Shown here in pieces: positions 21,501 to 29,300 of a DNA stretch of 64,000 bases (its first letter is position 1; every line of letters begins with the position of its first letter). A program made the translations under genes and the position numbers. Under the pieces are notes generated by a model that was not told the DNA's origin, did not search any database, and worked only from the letters and a program-made list of their open reading frames with translations. Source of the stretch: Liolophura sinensis (lineage: Eukaryota; Mollusca; Polyplacophora; Chitonida; Chitonidae); contig NC_088301.1 in NCBI RefSeq assembly GCF_032854445.1, positions 3,658,001 to 3,722,000 on the forward strand. The letters run 5' to 3'.

Positions 21501-22710
21501 TTTTGTTTCACTAACATTCACCTGAAGAGTTTGAAGTCGGAATGTATGAGTGAGGTTTCCAAGGGATGGGTGTTTAGGTAACTATTAATGTATTTCCTGA
21601 TACTATGTCATACTCTGCATCATTTGTAACTTTCGAGCATACCTTTAAAGTGATTACTGGATAACTATGCATGAGAATTTGGCAATTCTTCTCTTTACCT
21701 TAGACATTCATTAGGAAACAGAACATATATGTATGATCTTGTGTCTGGAAATGACTTTCCAGAGCCTTGTATGTCCCAGGCCTTTCATCTTTTCAGTTGG
21801 ATCTAACCACTTGAACTTGACTTTTTTAAGTAAACATTGTTTATGTACTTTCTGTCAAATTAGCGATGCCCTTCACAGCAATACGTACCCGTCAGAGATC
21901 GCTACTCTCTCAAGGTCGTCTGGTATGTAACAGTCAGCTTTGAAGGTATTTAAAAGTGTAAGAAAAAGGCTGTACGATATTTTGTACAAAGATAGTTGTA
22001 ACATATTACCACCGGTATTTCAAGGAAAAGATAATAGTGCATGTACATTCGCGTATATTAGCTGAACTGGGCCCAGTTTCATAAAGATGTCGTAACTGGA
22101 CAGTTCTACCCTCCTATAACTGCCTGGGTTCTACTGCACTATCCAGGAATCCCCACGGACATTGTATACTCAGAAGCAGCCATCTTTCCCATTTAATTTC
22201 ATAGCGAAAAAGGATGATTTACGACAGCAAATAAAAACAATGACGACAACAAACAACACAGACTTGTATCAAAAATGCTGGCAGTTCATTTTTTTTTTTT
22301 TTCTTCTTTCATTCAAACCGTATGATCGATATCAGTTATTTATGGGCCTTACAAGCCTGTTGTTTGTGACCTGGTCTGGGACATGTATTAAAAATGACAT
22401 AACAAAATCGATCCTTGTTTTATGTAAACAAAATACACCTTCTGGTAGGACTGATCGATCCTATATGTCATCTACTAAAGTACAAACCACTCGAATAACC
22501 CCAGTAACGCATTTGCCGCAAAGGTGCATAAGTAAAACCGACCTTGACTAAGCCCAATTAACTATTATTGCTCCAACAAGTAGACAGAAAAACTTACACA
22601 CAACATAAAGTTAAAGGATTTAGCTGGCAGATACAACGCTGACATTCAGCTGTCACAAAACATGCCAATATATTATATGCAGACTCACCCAAGTCATCGG
22701 CGGCTGCCAT
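360..22710 (-). CDS. ECPAS: ECM29 / ECPAS proteasome adaptor and scaffold, 5' half (21 exons, 879 codons)
   Basis: ECM29 is a HEAT-repeat protein that tethers the 19S regulatory particle to the 20S core and links proteasomes to motors and endosomes. The spliced product starts [16 protein letters not shown] and contains [18 protein letters not shown]-like [77 protein letters not shown] and [13 protein letters not shown], all in the order of vertebrate ECM29. Residues 181-233 form a Pro/Gly/Ala-rich linker where the human protein also has a low-complexity stretch. All 20 internal junctions have GT-AG sites and the phases close exactly. The start ATG has A at -3 and G at +4. The human protein is about 1845 residues, so roughly half is here; the last exon ends in phase 0 at a GTAAGT donor and the rest lies left of the window. 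No frameshift was seen. Three donors carry tandem copies of the exon end. Confidence 0.95.
712..908 (-). CDS. ECPAS: ECPAS exon 20
   Basis: Residues 753-817 plus two bases ([20 protein letters not shown], then [11 protein letters not shown]). Acceptor TTTCCACAG. An earlier GTGAGA (after KKIG) is possible, but only the GTAAAG donor at 711-706 keeps frame with exon 21. Confidence 0.85.
1055..1930 (-). repeat. 76-bp tandem array carrying ECPAS exon 19 end and donor
   Basis: The motif CAGATTACTGATG recurs at exact 76-bp steps from 1180 to 1940 (11 copies; the last is the exon itself), with more decayed copies to the left. Read on the minus strand, each unit holds about 70 nt of exon end (ending TCTGTCAGGAAAG) then GTGAGTC. 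Most units keep the donor; the ones near 1404 and several with GTCAGT are altered. Each unit also contains a TGTGTTTCAG that looks like an acceptor. Confidence 0.92.
1931..2065 (-). CDS. ECPAS: ECPAS exon 19 (source of the 76-bp array)
   Basis: Residues 708-752 ([20 protein letters not shown], then [10 protein letters not shown]). Acceptor GTTGTTTCAG, donor GTGAGT. NSKE(E/D)MR matches vertebrate ECM29. The last ~70 nt plus the donor are repeated ten more times downstream in the intron. Confidence 0.93.
2715..2997 (-). mobile_element. tRNA-headed SINE-like element
   Basis: The minus strand begins with a tRNA-like 5' half (TAGCTTAGTTGGTAGAGCG, box A) but has no box B or full cloverleaf. It is followed by a unique-looking body ending near the palindromic GTCATCATATGACG. 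Read as a SINE or a decayed derivative, not a tRNA gene. Confidence 0.5.
3173..3264 (-). CDS. ECPAS: ECPAS exon 18
   Basis: Residues 677-707 ([20 protein letters not shown], then FREHLDWIK). Acceptor GACATTATAG, donor GTATGG. Matches the G-G-L-P-V-M-Y-C-L-L-E-A-type segment of vertebrate ECM29. Phase 1 in and 0 out fits both neighbours. Confidence 0.9.
3490..4452 (-). repeat. 111-bp in-frame tandem array of ECPAS exon 17 end and donor
   Basis: Donor-bearing copies start at + positions 3632, 3743, 3854, 3984, 4095, 4206, 4336 and 4447. Steps are 111, 111, 130, 111, 111, 130, 111, so a 352-bp higher-order unit (two 111 plus one 130 with a 19-bp insert) has itself duplicated. Each 111-bp unit equals 37 codons ([19 protein letters not shown], then [10 protein letters not shown]) in frame with the exon. 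The copy at 4206 has lost its GT. A decayed copy lies at about 3490-3545. Confidence 0.93.
4453..4648 (-). CDS. ECPAS: ECPAS exon 17 (source of the in-frame 111-bp array)
   Basis: Residues 612-676 plus one base ([15 protein letters not shown], then [16 protein letters not shown]). Acceptor GCGTTGTAG. The donor called here is the one nearest the acceptor (GTGAGT at 4452-4447). It is followed by seven more copies of the exon end with donor, and the next donor would lengthen the exon by 37 codons in frame. The true exon end therefore needs transcript evidence. Confidence 0.85.
4654..5232. other. ECPAS intron 16: dispersed repeat only
   Basis: No exon seen. Around 4900-5105 lies a diverged interspersed element (ACAGTCAGTTTCATTGGTGG) similar to those near 9780-10020 and 10230-10410. 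Confidence 0.4.
5233..5313 (-). CDS. ECPAS: ECPAS exon 16
   Basis: Residues 585-611 ([20 protein letters not shown], then NPVTYGE). Acceptor CACTCCAG, donor GTAAGC. Confidence 0.93.
5766..5904 (-). CDS. ECPAS: ECPAS exon 15
   Basis: Residues 538-584 ([16 protein letters not shown], then [11 protein letters not shown]). Acceptor ATATTGCAG, donor GTAAGT. Confidence 0.93.
5905..6368. other. ECPAS intron 14
   Basis: Intronic, AT-rich. No exon, repeat array or RNA gene recognised. Confidence 0.5.
6369..6472 (-). CDS. ECPAS: ECPAS exon 14
   Basis: Residues 504-537 plus two bases ([20 protein letters not shown]). Acceptor CACCTCCAG, donor [14 protein letters not shown](C/A)GD is nearly identical to vertebrates. 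Confidence 0.95.
6473..7281. other. ECPAS intron 13
   Basis: Intronic and AT-rich. I see no exon or named element. Confidence 0.5.
7282..7404 (-). CDS. ECPAS: ECPAS exon 13
   Basis: Residues 463-503 ([20 protein letters not shown], then [13 protein letters not shown]). Acceptor TTCTGTAG, donor GTGATT. Confidence 0.93.
7640..8240. repeat. 25-bp minisatellite in ECPAS intron 12
   Basis: About 24 copies of a unit like CTCACTGGCTCAGTGTATGGG plus CAAC, with scattered substitutions. It has no resemblance to exon 12 or 13, unlike the donor-spanning arrays. Open frames across it are a by-product of the repeat. Confidence 0.9.
8399..8515 (-). CDS. ECPAS: ECPAS exon 12
   Basis: Residues 424-462 ([20 protein letters not shown], then [11 protein letters not shown]). 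Acceptor AATTTTCAG, donor GTATGT. Confidence 0.93.
8516..9093. other. ECPAS intron 11
   Basis: AT-rich intron with no recognised content. Confidence 0.5.
9094..9172 (-). CDS. ECPAS: ECPAS exon 11
   Basis: Residues 397-423 ([20 protein letters not shown], then IRDNKE). Acceptor TTGTTGTAG was preferred over the TACAG eight bases downstream because only it keeps the frame open across the junction. Donor GTACGT. Confidence 0.88.
9173..9672. other. ECPAS intron 10, with a short SINE tail
   Basis: 9487-9545 has (AATG)n followed by GGCTTAACGCCA and GCAATATTTCAGCCATAT, a fragment of a second mollusc-type SINE 3' end. The rest is unremarkable. Confidence 0.5.
9673..9758 (-). CDS. ECPAS: ECPAS exon 10
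   Basis: Residues 369-396 plus two bases ([20 protein letters not shown], then QFVHHMCL). Acceptor TGTTTCCAG, donor GTAAGT. FVHH is shared with the vertebrate protein. Confidence 0.93.
9760..10420. mobile_element. Decayed interspersed elements in ECPAS intron 9
   Basis: Two diverged copies (about 9778-10020 and 10230-10410) share a CATATGATG/GATGGCA, GGTGGA, ACCGGAGT, CCACCGACCTTTGGCAAGT layout, as in the Deu-like 3' domains of mollusc SINEs. Confidence 0.45.
10047..10070 (+). other. G-run cluster able to form a G-quadruplex
   Basis: Runs of 6, 5 and 10 G separated by single T. The G strand is antisense to ECPAS. Confidence 0.6.
10510..11724 (-). repeat. 106-bp tandem array of ECPAS exon 9 end and donor
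   Basis: GATCTTCAGCTTA recurs at exact 106-bp steps from 10616 to 11782 (12 copies; the last is the true exon). On the minus strand each unit contains KLKIFPQIL-coding sequence, the exon end CAGGCTGTTCAG and the donor GTAAG(C/T), then 13 bp of intron. Copies differ from the exon by an in-frame TATAAT insertion. 106 is not a multiple of three, so use of a later donor would shift the frame. Confidence 0.94.
11725..11844 (-). CDS. ECPAS: ECPAS exon 9 (source of the 106-bp array)
   Basis: Residues 329-368 ([20 protein letters not shown], then NTFPQAVQ). Acceptor TGCTTCAG, donor GTAAGC. The last ~93 nt of this exon and the first ~13 nt of the intron are repeated eleven more times at exact 106-bp spacing in the intron. 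Confidence 0.93.
11911..12178 (-). mobile_element. Full-length tRNA-derived SINE
   Basis: Best copy in the window. The minus strand starts GGGGCCTCCGTGGCTCAG (box A TGGCTCAGTTGG) with box B GTTCAAGTCC, a central domain with the GAAACCGGGCAGAG complement, TTTCCACCCATCATAATGC and a (TAAA)n tail. It lies in ECPAS intron 8. Confidence 0.93.
12429..12507 (-). CDS. ECPAS: ECPAS exon 8
   Basis: Residues 302-328 ([19 protein letters not shown], then TILLKGQ). Acceptor CTTTCACAG, donor GTAATC. Confidence 0.92.
12508..13409. other. ECPAS intron 7, left part
   Basis: No exon or element recognised. Confidence 0.45.
13410..13657 (-). mobile_element. Old, diverged copy of the same SINE
   Basis: Same order of landmarks as the 11911 copy (tail, GGCAGAGCTC, GTTTGAACTCA-like box B complement, CAACCACTCAACCACG) with many substitutions. 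Confidence 0.8.
13711..13752 (-). CDS. ECPAS: ECPAS exon 7 (42 nt micro-exon)
   Basis: Residues 288-301 ([14 protein letters not shown]). Acceptor TTCTTTTCAG, donor GTAAGT. Its phase (2 in, 2 out) joins the flanking exons exactly and fits the ATAADLELK-like segment of vertebrate ECM29. Confidence 0.9.
13865..13970. repeat. Short tandem repeat of ~30 bp, three copies
   Basis: TAATGTCATTTCTGGATGTC repeated about three times in ECPAS intron 6. Confidence 0.7.
13971..15108. other. ECPAS intron 6, right part
   Basis: Contains several 60-80 codon open frames on both strands (14286-14635), none with a recognisable domain or convincing splice context. Confidence 0.4.
15109..15432 (-). CDS. ECPAS: ECPAS exon 6, with Pro/Gly-rich linker
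   Basis: Largest coding exon seen here (324 nt, residues 180-287). The first half is low complexity, rich in P, G, A and T. The second half is conserved: [20 protein letters not shown], then VVGASDTRH. Acceptor CGTTTCAG, donor GTAGGT. Confidence 0.95.
15433..16202. other. ECPAS intron 5
   Basis: No recognised content. Confidence 0.45.
16203..16352 (-). CDS. ECPAS: ECPAS exon 5
   Basis: Residues 130-179 ([15 protein letters not shown], then [14 protein letters not shown]), matching the LLDFMLDVLL-type segment of the family. Acceptor TTTCTGCAG, donor GTATGT. Confidence 0.93.
16353..17080. other. ECPAS intron 4, left part
   Basis: No exon or element recognised. Confidence 0.45.
17085..17662. 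repeat. 111-bp tandem array, five copies
   Basis: GTTGAGAGGACAGCC recurs at 17120, 17231, 17342, 17453 and 17564. Because 111 is a multiple of three, frames stay open across it. No similarity to ECPAS exons 4 or 5 was seen. Confidence 0.92.
17765..18058. repeat. 28-bp minisatellite
   Basis: About ten copies of CATGTGCTGACAAGGACCAT plus GGTGAATG, alternating GACAAGG and GAGAAGG variants. Confidence 0.9.
18250..18368 (-). CDS. ECPAS: ECPAS exon 4
   Basis: Residues 91-129 plus two bases ([18 protein letters not shown], then SKPQPQQD). Acceptor GTTTTCAG, donor GTACGG. Confidence 0.95.
18476..18590 (-). mobile_element. SINE 3' half
   Basis: TAAA-type tail, AATATTTCACTT, CAGCATTATGGTGGGAGG, AACCGGGCACAGCCCGGGGG. 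The 5' tRNA part is missing. Confidence 0.85.
18591..19034. other. ECPAS intron 3, left part
   Basis: Overlapping 60-114 codon open frames on both strands, none recognised. Confidence 0.4.
19035..19151 (-). CDS. ECPAS: ECPAS exon 3
   Basis: Residues 52-90 ([16 protein letters not shown], then [15 protein letters not shown]). Acceptor ATTTCAG, donor GTAAGT. Length 117, phase 0 at both ends. Confidence 0.95.
19201..19355 (-). mobile_element. SINE 3' half
   Basis: Same family: tail, GGTGTTTTACGCCGTACTCA, CAGCATTATGGTGGGTGG, CCGCAGGTTGTTGG. Truncated 5'. Confidence 0.88.
19446..19523 (-). mobile_element. SINE tail fragment, diverged
   Basis: TTTATTGGACTGGTATTTTC and CAACCAGCATTATG match the family 3' end with many changes. 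Confidence 0.55.
19560..19712 (-). mobile_element. SINE 3' half
   Basis: GGTGTTTTACGCCGTACTCA, CAGCATTATGGTGGGAAG, CATCCGCAGGTTGCTGG. This is the third insertion in 500 bp of ECPAS intron 2, all in the same orientation. Confidence 0.85.
20113..20243 (-). CDS. ECPAS: ECPAS exon 2
   Basis: Residues 8-51 ([20 protein letters not shown], then [10 protein letters not shown]). Acceptor TATTTTTCAG, donor GTAAAT. First part of the ECM29 N-terminal domain. Confidence 0.95.
20244..22688. other. ECPAS intron 1
   Basis: 2.4 kb first intron. No exon, array or SINE recognised. A 129-codon open frame at 22162-22551 has no recognisable domain. Confidence 0.5.
22689..22710 (-). CDS. ECPAS: ECPAS exon 1
   Basis: Encodes residues 1-7 (MAAADDL) plus one base. 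GTGAGT donor follows. The start codon context is strong, and the acidic start resembles that of vertebrate ECM29. Confidence 0.9.
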
Positions 22711-23130
22711 GTTGATCACAAGTTCGCCTTGTGGCAGTCGTATTTCGCATGTGGAGTTTTAGGGGCCGTACGTAAATGTCCACATGCTTACTTTGAATTT
22801 GTATGAGTAACTCATTATTTTGTCTTGTAACACTGGTGGCTTGCCCTATACACAGAATATCACAAATTGCAACTGGTAAAATTTCCAGCTAATATTGAAA
22901 TAGCAGGTACGGAGAACACCCAACTTTTTACTGTTAGGAAGCAGAGAAAACTATCCCTCGAGCGGATTTTAGTACGACAACCCGTCACGTGAGAATACGG
23001 TTTACGGCAGTATTTGGAAACTGAACTCTATGTTATCGAAGTACGAAAGTGAAACCTTGCTTTAAAGTGATTCCTCTTGAATGTATCTTTATGTTGCGTG
23101 TCATTATCGACGAAGAAAGCTAAAGTCGAC
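22711..23130. promoter_or_regulatory. Shared divergent promoter region between ECPAS and mucolipin
   Basis: Only 420 bp separate the two start codons, which point away from each other, so both 5' UTRs and core promoters must share this interval. No TATA box was seen at a convincing place. It carries a GTCACGTGAG E-box at 22984-22993 and two upstream ATGs on the mucolipin side. Confidence 0.75.
22984..22993 (+). promoter_or_regulatory. CLEAR-like E-box (GTCACGTGAG)
   Basis: Matches the CLEAR consensus GTCACGTGAC, bound by TFEB/TFE3/MITF, in 9 of 10 positions. It lies 138 bp upstream of the mucolipin ATG. Vertebrate mucolipin-1 is a known TFEB target. The core TCACGTGA also occurs in non-promoter DNA near 27890 and 51805, and just before the IRG start near 62818, so the motif alone is not proof. 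Confidence 0.5.
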
Positions 23131-23134
23131 ATGA
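23081..23134 (+). other. Upstream ORF overlapping the mucolipin start codon (ATGA)
   Basis: An ATG at 23081 opens a 17-codon frame whose TGA (23132-23134) overlaps the mucolipin ATG (23131-23133). A second ATG at 23091 in another frame ends after ten codons. Relevant only if transcription starts upstream of 23081, which cannot be seen here. Confidence 0.45.
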
Positions 23135-23371
23135 GTGCGTCTCATATTTCTTCATTTGGACGGAGAAGTCCGAATCTTGAAGTAATGGAGGCTAGAGGGC
23201 GGGCAAGTTCGGACAGTTTGCTTGACAAGCCAAAAGTGAGTGACAATGAAACTGACAGTGACAATGATGTGTTCAAAAGTCAGGAAAATGGTGTTTCGAG
23301 AAAACGGCGAGGAAATTCGCTTCTCGCACCCTCACACGACAAGCATAAATTAAGGAAAAAGCATCGCACAG
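23131..23371 (+). CDS. MCOLN: Mucolipin exon 1
   Basis: Residues 1-80 (MSASHISSFGRRSPNLEV, then a Ser/Asp/Lys/Arg-rich tail ending KLRKKHRTG). Cytosolic tail with no family conservation. Assigned by position, strand, GTACGT donor and phase 1, which fits exon 2 about 13 kb away. This is the least certain exon of the gene. Confidence 0.65.
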
Positions 23372-26300
23372 GTACGTATTGAAGTGAGAATAGCTAAGTG
23401 ACAGGTTATTGTAAGTATGTGACTCATCAACTGATCTAACCATGGAGGTAGAATAGGAGACACAACTATGGGGATTCAAAGTGTTCAGTGTACGTTATCG
23501 ACTTCGCAAGGGCCGCTCTCTGTTGTGACAGGAGGTTAGAGCTGTCTGGCTTTTTCAGGCCTAGGCACAAGCCGGTGAACAGCCATGATACGTGTGTTGA
23601 TGGAGACTTAAGATATCCACAAACTCTTGTGTGAATGTGCTGAGAGGAAAATGTTTCAGAAATATCTTTTGCATTACTTCCAAAAACTCGGAATTCGCGC
23701 TTCCATCTCCTAAAAAACGTGGTGTGTATGCACTTTTCATTTTGCTCGTTTGGTTGGGATAATCTTTTTTTTGAAAACCAATTGGAAAGTATTTCAGTAT
23801 TCTGGCAAAGACAGGCAATATCGTGATTTTCTCCAAGGCTAATCAAATTTTAAAAATTTTTTAACACTGATTTTCTCTGAAAATATGCTTCCATCCTTCA
23901 ATTCACTTTATCAGTCAATAACTTGATATGTTATTTCACACGAAATTTTATTTTTCTCAGTTGATAGGAAGGTATTTCAAATTACGAAAAATCAGTTTAG
24001 AGCACAGTCTTTTTCAGATTACTGTAACAACATAACCAAGTATCTTACAGCTGTCAATCAAACATGCTCATAGATCATTTTATAAGCTGTTTAGAACCGG
24101 CTGGTGACCAGCTTATTACGATGTATTTGCAGGAAAAAATGCTACATGTAGAGGTAATATATGTGTTCCTTATAGAAACCTTCTTTTCTGGGCAAGTCTA
24201 GCTGATCGTTAACATTAAGTGTACGTCGAAGGGGGGCAAGAGAGCATAAAGTCTTTTCATAACTCAATAGACCAGCAGTTCAGTCCTCCATAACCAGGGC
24301 GAGTAGTGCCTCCTTATATTGTACCTCCATGATCTAATGATGCTGACGTGCAAAGCTACAGTACTGCTCAATCCTAATGATATATCTGGCACAGATGTGG
24401 GTCAGAAAATCTGTGTAGGAAGGGCATAATATCCCAGGAAGATCTTCACATCATACACCGATCATACAGCCAAGATGGGTGTACTGTCTGTGCATGATGG
24501 GCCCAGGATCCGACCATCATCCGCAGAGGATTTTACAACATACACTAACATTTACACATAAACTCCTCTAACTGACAATGAATTCCACATTGTTCAACAC
24601 CAACCTTGTTATTGAACGTCCACAAACGGTGTAGTTCTGAGGGTGGTTACAAATTCTCACATAATCATAATAATACGCAGATGGAGTTTTTACTGTTTCC
24701 GCAATTATTCGCTAGTAAGTGCTAAATATAGTGCATAGTTATAATAGAAATTATACATAAATTATACATAATTTAAGCAATAATGCATGATTGTGCATTT
24801 CCACTGACACTGAGAAACTTTGTTGAGAAACGGGACAGCAAAACTTGAAGTCATGTATTGGGCTAGCTCAATTTTTACTGGCTAGAATGAGTAAGATGCG
24901 ATCAGGATGGTGCCAACATCCGCCCCTCATGGCCGTATGATCCGTGTAGGATTGGCGGATGATAGAGTTTATCGTAAGGATCTGGCAGTAGTACATAGTC
25001 CAAGATCGGCCATGGATGACCCCAAACCAACGTCAGGGCATGTTCCATGTAAAAACTGGATGCAGTTGCCATGGTAGTGTGACATGGCATGAGAGGCAAA
25101 ACTTATCTATCAAATACATCTACATGGCCTTAATTTGTAGACACTTATGTTCATCTGTGTTTTCATCTGTTGATTTATCATAAGCACAATGTTGATCTGT
25201 TATTTCCTTGGCTGCAAATGTCCGAGATTCCTTGGTGATGCTCAAAACAAATGGCTGTACTGACAGCCTCAACATATTTGATGAGGGGAGGTCACATTTT
25301 TAAATGAAGTACGCTCTGACATTGGTTTGGGGCCATCCTTGATCGCACCAAATTTTGTCAAATGAAAGGCGATTGAATCCATTCCATAAACACTATATGC
25401 AGTAGGCCGTATACCAGCCTCCCACATATATAAGAAGTAAAGGTATGAAACGACTTTGGACCAGCACCACAAAATGTAGTCTGCAGTCTATCATCCGACG
25501 ATGTGATCTGACTTGTAAACTGTAATAAAACTACTTCCTGGAAACAGGTGACTACATGCTTGTACCGTGTTATTTAGCATGTCTTAAGCCTATTGTCAAT
25601 ACTCATGTACCTCTGCAGATAAGTTAACGGGGTATCTGTATATCCCCGGGAGAGTGTTACCACCAGAGATATGACGGGACAAGACAGCAACTGGCTAAAA
25701 CATATTTCAGTTGACAGTGGGATTCTCAAGCTTTCTAAAAAGTATCATACTTTATTATTTTAATGAGATTTCACCAAATAACATGTAGAAGAAAATGTCA
25801 ATACTGCGCAAGTCGCTCATGTGAATCAAGGCAGGTATTTTGAGAATTTTATCCATTCAAACACGCTTCTATTAGATTGCGCGGCCTTTGCTGTGACATA
25901 ACCTTCACCTATTCACTCCATGAAGTGTCACAGATCTGCATAAGACATAACGATCATTTTGATATTGTTTACAATGATTTAGTTATGTATAGTGGAGGGA
26001 CCTTTTCAAACAGGGTTGTGGGACAGGTCTGTATCATTTACATGCCACCACAGACATAACATTAGTTGATTTACAAGCTGTAGAATATTCAACAACAGTA
26101 TCCTAAATTATTTCAAACAGAAGCGTACCGTTTTGGCCCATACCACAATATACTCGAGGCCTACTTATAAGAATTGAAGAATTTAAATTTTGCTCCTTTG
26201 TCTTTCTTGCATACAAGGATTGATTTTTTCTGTTTTCTTATATAAAATACTGAAAAATAATTGAAACGCCATGTTCAAGCGGAGGTACTTTCTCTGACGT

Positions 26301-29300
26301 CTGAGATAACTAGGTCAGAATTGCTCTCATCTTAAAAGCCACCACTACAAAACTGGAACATAAAATTCAGCATCAGCTGAATACCTAGATCCGCCTCGGC
26401 GATGTCTAGATTTATTTCCATTTGTTTCAGAATTGAACACGAATCTAGTTGTACAACAATTGTAATTTTGTAAATATTTGATAGGGATCAAAATCACAAG
26501 CACAACCCCTCCAAAGACCTGAACCAGGAATACCCTGGCCGTGTATCTGCAGGCTACCTAAACTGTAAATGATATAGCAGTATCAACAGTTCAAGCAGTG
26601 GAAGAAATATTCTTCCAGTATGTCCTATTTCCGAGAAAGCTGTTTATCACTTGGACCTTCATCGCCGAAGTCCACAATTTTTATCTGTCATTGGCTACTG
26701 CTTGGATAATAATACTGAAAATAACTTAGACTTTAGAGAGCTAGAGTAAACGTGACATCTCCTTACAGTCGATAATGGAGACGCACGGAAGCTGTGTCAA
26801 GACGAAGTTTCGCTAAACTTTTACTGGGTTGAAAAAAGCTAAAAAAAAAGAGCTATTTGATGCAGTTTAAGATACTTTCAATGGTAGTCTTTCAGTGGAC
26901 ATAAACATTAGTCACGCGCTGTCTTTCACTGTAAAAGCTAGGCTCTAGGGTGGTAATCAGCCTCTTCAACATTTCACTGACTTTTGATTTCACACAGATG
27001 TCACTTACATCTGATAATTCATGTACATTTAGACCTGTTAATCCATAGAGGACCGAAAGTCACAGAAGGGGAGACCACTCTACCATTTTCATGAAGTTGT
27101 CTCCCCTCGATTGCATGCCTGTAAGCACTTAAGTGTTAGTGAAACTGTATGGATGGATTGGAACAGAGTTGGTAACCTACCTCTAAGGTGTAAGTGTCCA
27201 CCTCTAAGTGGGCAGACATAGGATCAAGCTGGGTATAGCCATGTAACATAATGACCATGTTAGGTATAATGATGGGTATTTTTCTGAGTAAGGAAGTATT
27301 CATCAAAACCGCTATCTATTGAGGATGGGTATGTTTTTGAGTAAGGAAGTATTCCTGAAAAACACTGTCCACTGTGGATGGGTATGTTTTTAAGTAAGGA
27401 AGTGTTCATGAAAACGACTGTCCATTGAAGATGGGTATATTTTTGAGTAAGGAAGTATTCATCAAAACCACTGTCTATTGAGGATGGGTATATTTTGGAG
27501 TAAGGAAGTATTCATCAGAATCCGTGTCCATTAAGGATGAGTATGTTTTTGAATAAGGAAGTATTCATCAAGACCACTGTCCATTGAGGATGGGTATTTT
27601 TTTGAACAAGGAAATATTCATCAGAAATGCTGTCCATGAAGTATGAAATATTCGTCAAAAAATAATCATCAAGAACACAGTCCATGAAGGATGGGGGTTT
27701 TTGGAAGAATGAAATATTCATCCAAACCATAAAATAATAGTTCTCCTAGATCTTGATGGTTAGGATTAAGGAAGAGAAAATGAGGTCATATGGTGTGTTT
27801 TTGCTTTGTCATAATGATGACCTACATGTGGATCACTTTATAGCCTGACATTCTGATTTGTGGCTTAAATGCTCATGTGTTGTTAAATATCACGTGATAA
27901 GAGCATAGACTATGGGAATAGTGTTCATGTCAGCCGTGTACTGTGAGACATCTTGAATAGAACTCATTAAAGCCCTAGATGTATAGCCCAGTTACAGTGT
28001 ATTACTATCTTCTCTTTAAAAATGGAGATAAGCATATGATAAAATAAATGGATGTTAAATTTAAGTTTGTGACAATAGTTTGTTCATAGTTATTCATCCC
28101 CTGATCTTGGTTTTCTCCCACCATAGTGTTAGCTACCATTGTATAAATGAAATATTCGTGAGTACCGCCTAAAACACCAATCAGATAAATTAATCATTAT
28201 TCAGGTGCTCAAGTGACATGTCCCAGTGAAAACATGGATTTTAGGGCAGCTAATAAAGTTTCTTTGTGTTAATGCCCTTACAAAATGAATTTAAACTGAA
28301 AAGCTTTTTATCTTCAGAAAATGAGATAGATTAGAAAGCCCAGACCATATAAATCTAGCTTCAAAGAGTCTAGCAGGACATTCCATATGCTTCATAGTGG
28401 TTAATTTAAAATTGCTACTGTCAAGTTTACTGATAAAATAATTAAAACAAATTTATTAGTAATTTTTAAATTCGCATTCTAGAACTGTAATTAATTTGTT
28501 ATCTTGGCATTCAGGAAAATTAGCATGGTAGATTTCTTGTGATCTGAGAAAAGTGTTAAATTCTGCATTATCTGTTTTGTTATTGCTTTTAATGTTGAAG
28601 TACATGTATGACATCATGTATGAGCAGTGTGCAGAGTGCTGAAGTACGTGTGATGTTATGTATTAGCAGTGTGTGGAGTGATGAAGCACATGTATGATGT
28701 CATGTATGAGCAGTGTGCCGAGTGCTGAAGTACATGTATGACATCATGTATGAGTAGTGTGCCGAGTGCTGAAGTCAGTGAGTTTAATAGATATGAGCTG
28801 AGATGAAGATGAAAGTTGTGAGGGTAATGAGTTAACATGTAGGTACATACATGTATATGTAGCTTATTAGTTAAATATAAAAGTCAGAATTAAAACTTGT
28901 CTGATTTTTTTAAGCCAGCTCTTCACCAGTACACGTTTTATCACCCACAGTTTGCCTCAAATGGCAAAATGATCCAAAATGCATGAGGTCTTTTGGGAAA
29001 ATATTGAAATACTTATGACTCTATTAAGGTATATGTGTGTCCTGTAGAATACATCAGTAAGCCGCTTTTTGAAATGAGTGATATACATGTACATGTAGGG
29101 CATCAAGTATTGTGGGAATTATGAACGGATACCCCTGTTTTTGTGTTTCATTGCTTTTTATTTTCAAGGTGATTTATGAATTCTGTTGTTACTTCCTCAT
29201 CCGTGGAGGGTGTAGGTTTACGTTGTTGGGTTAGATGTTGACCCACCCATACAAGCTACCCTGGTTTTAGCCCTTAATCATGTTAGTCTTGTCAACACGC

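Noticed and set aside
22162-22551. 129-codon plus-strand frame in ECPAS intron 1
   Set aside because: No recognisable domain; low complexity with a poly-Phe run.
23077-23130. Mucolipin start 18 codons upstream
   Set aside because: The codon at 23077 is TTG. The first in-frame ATG is at 23131.
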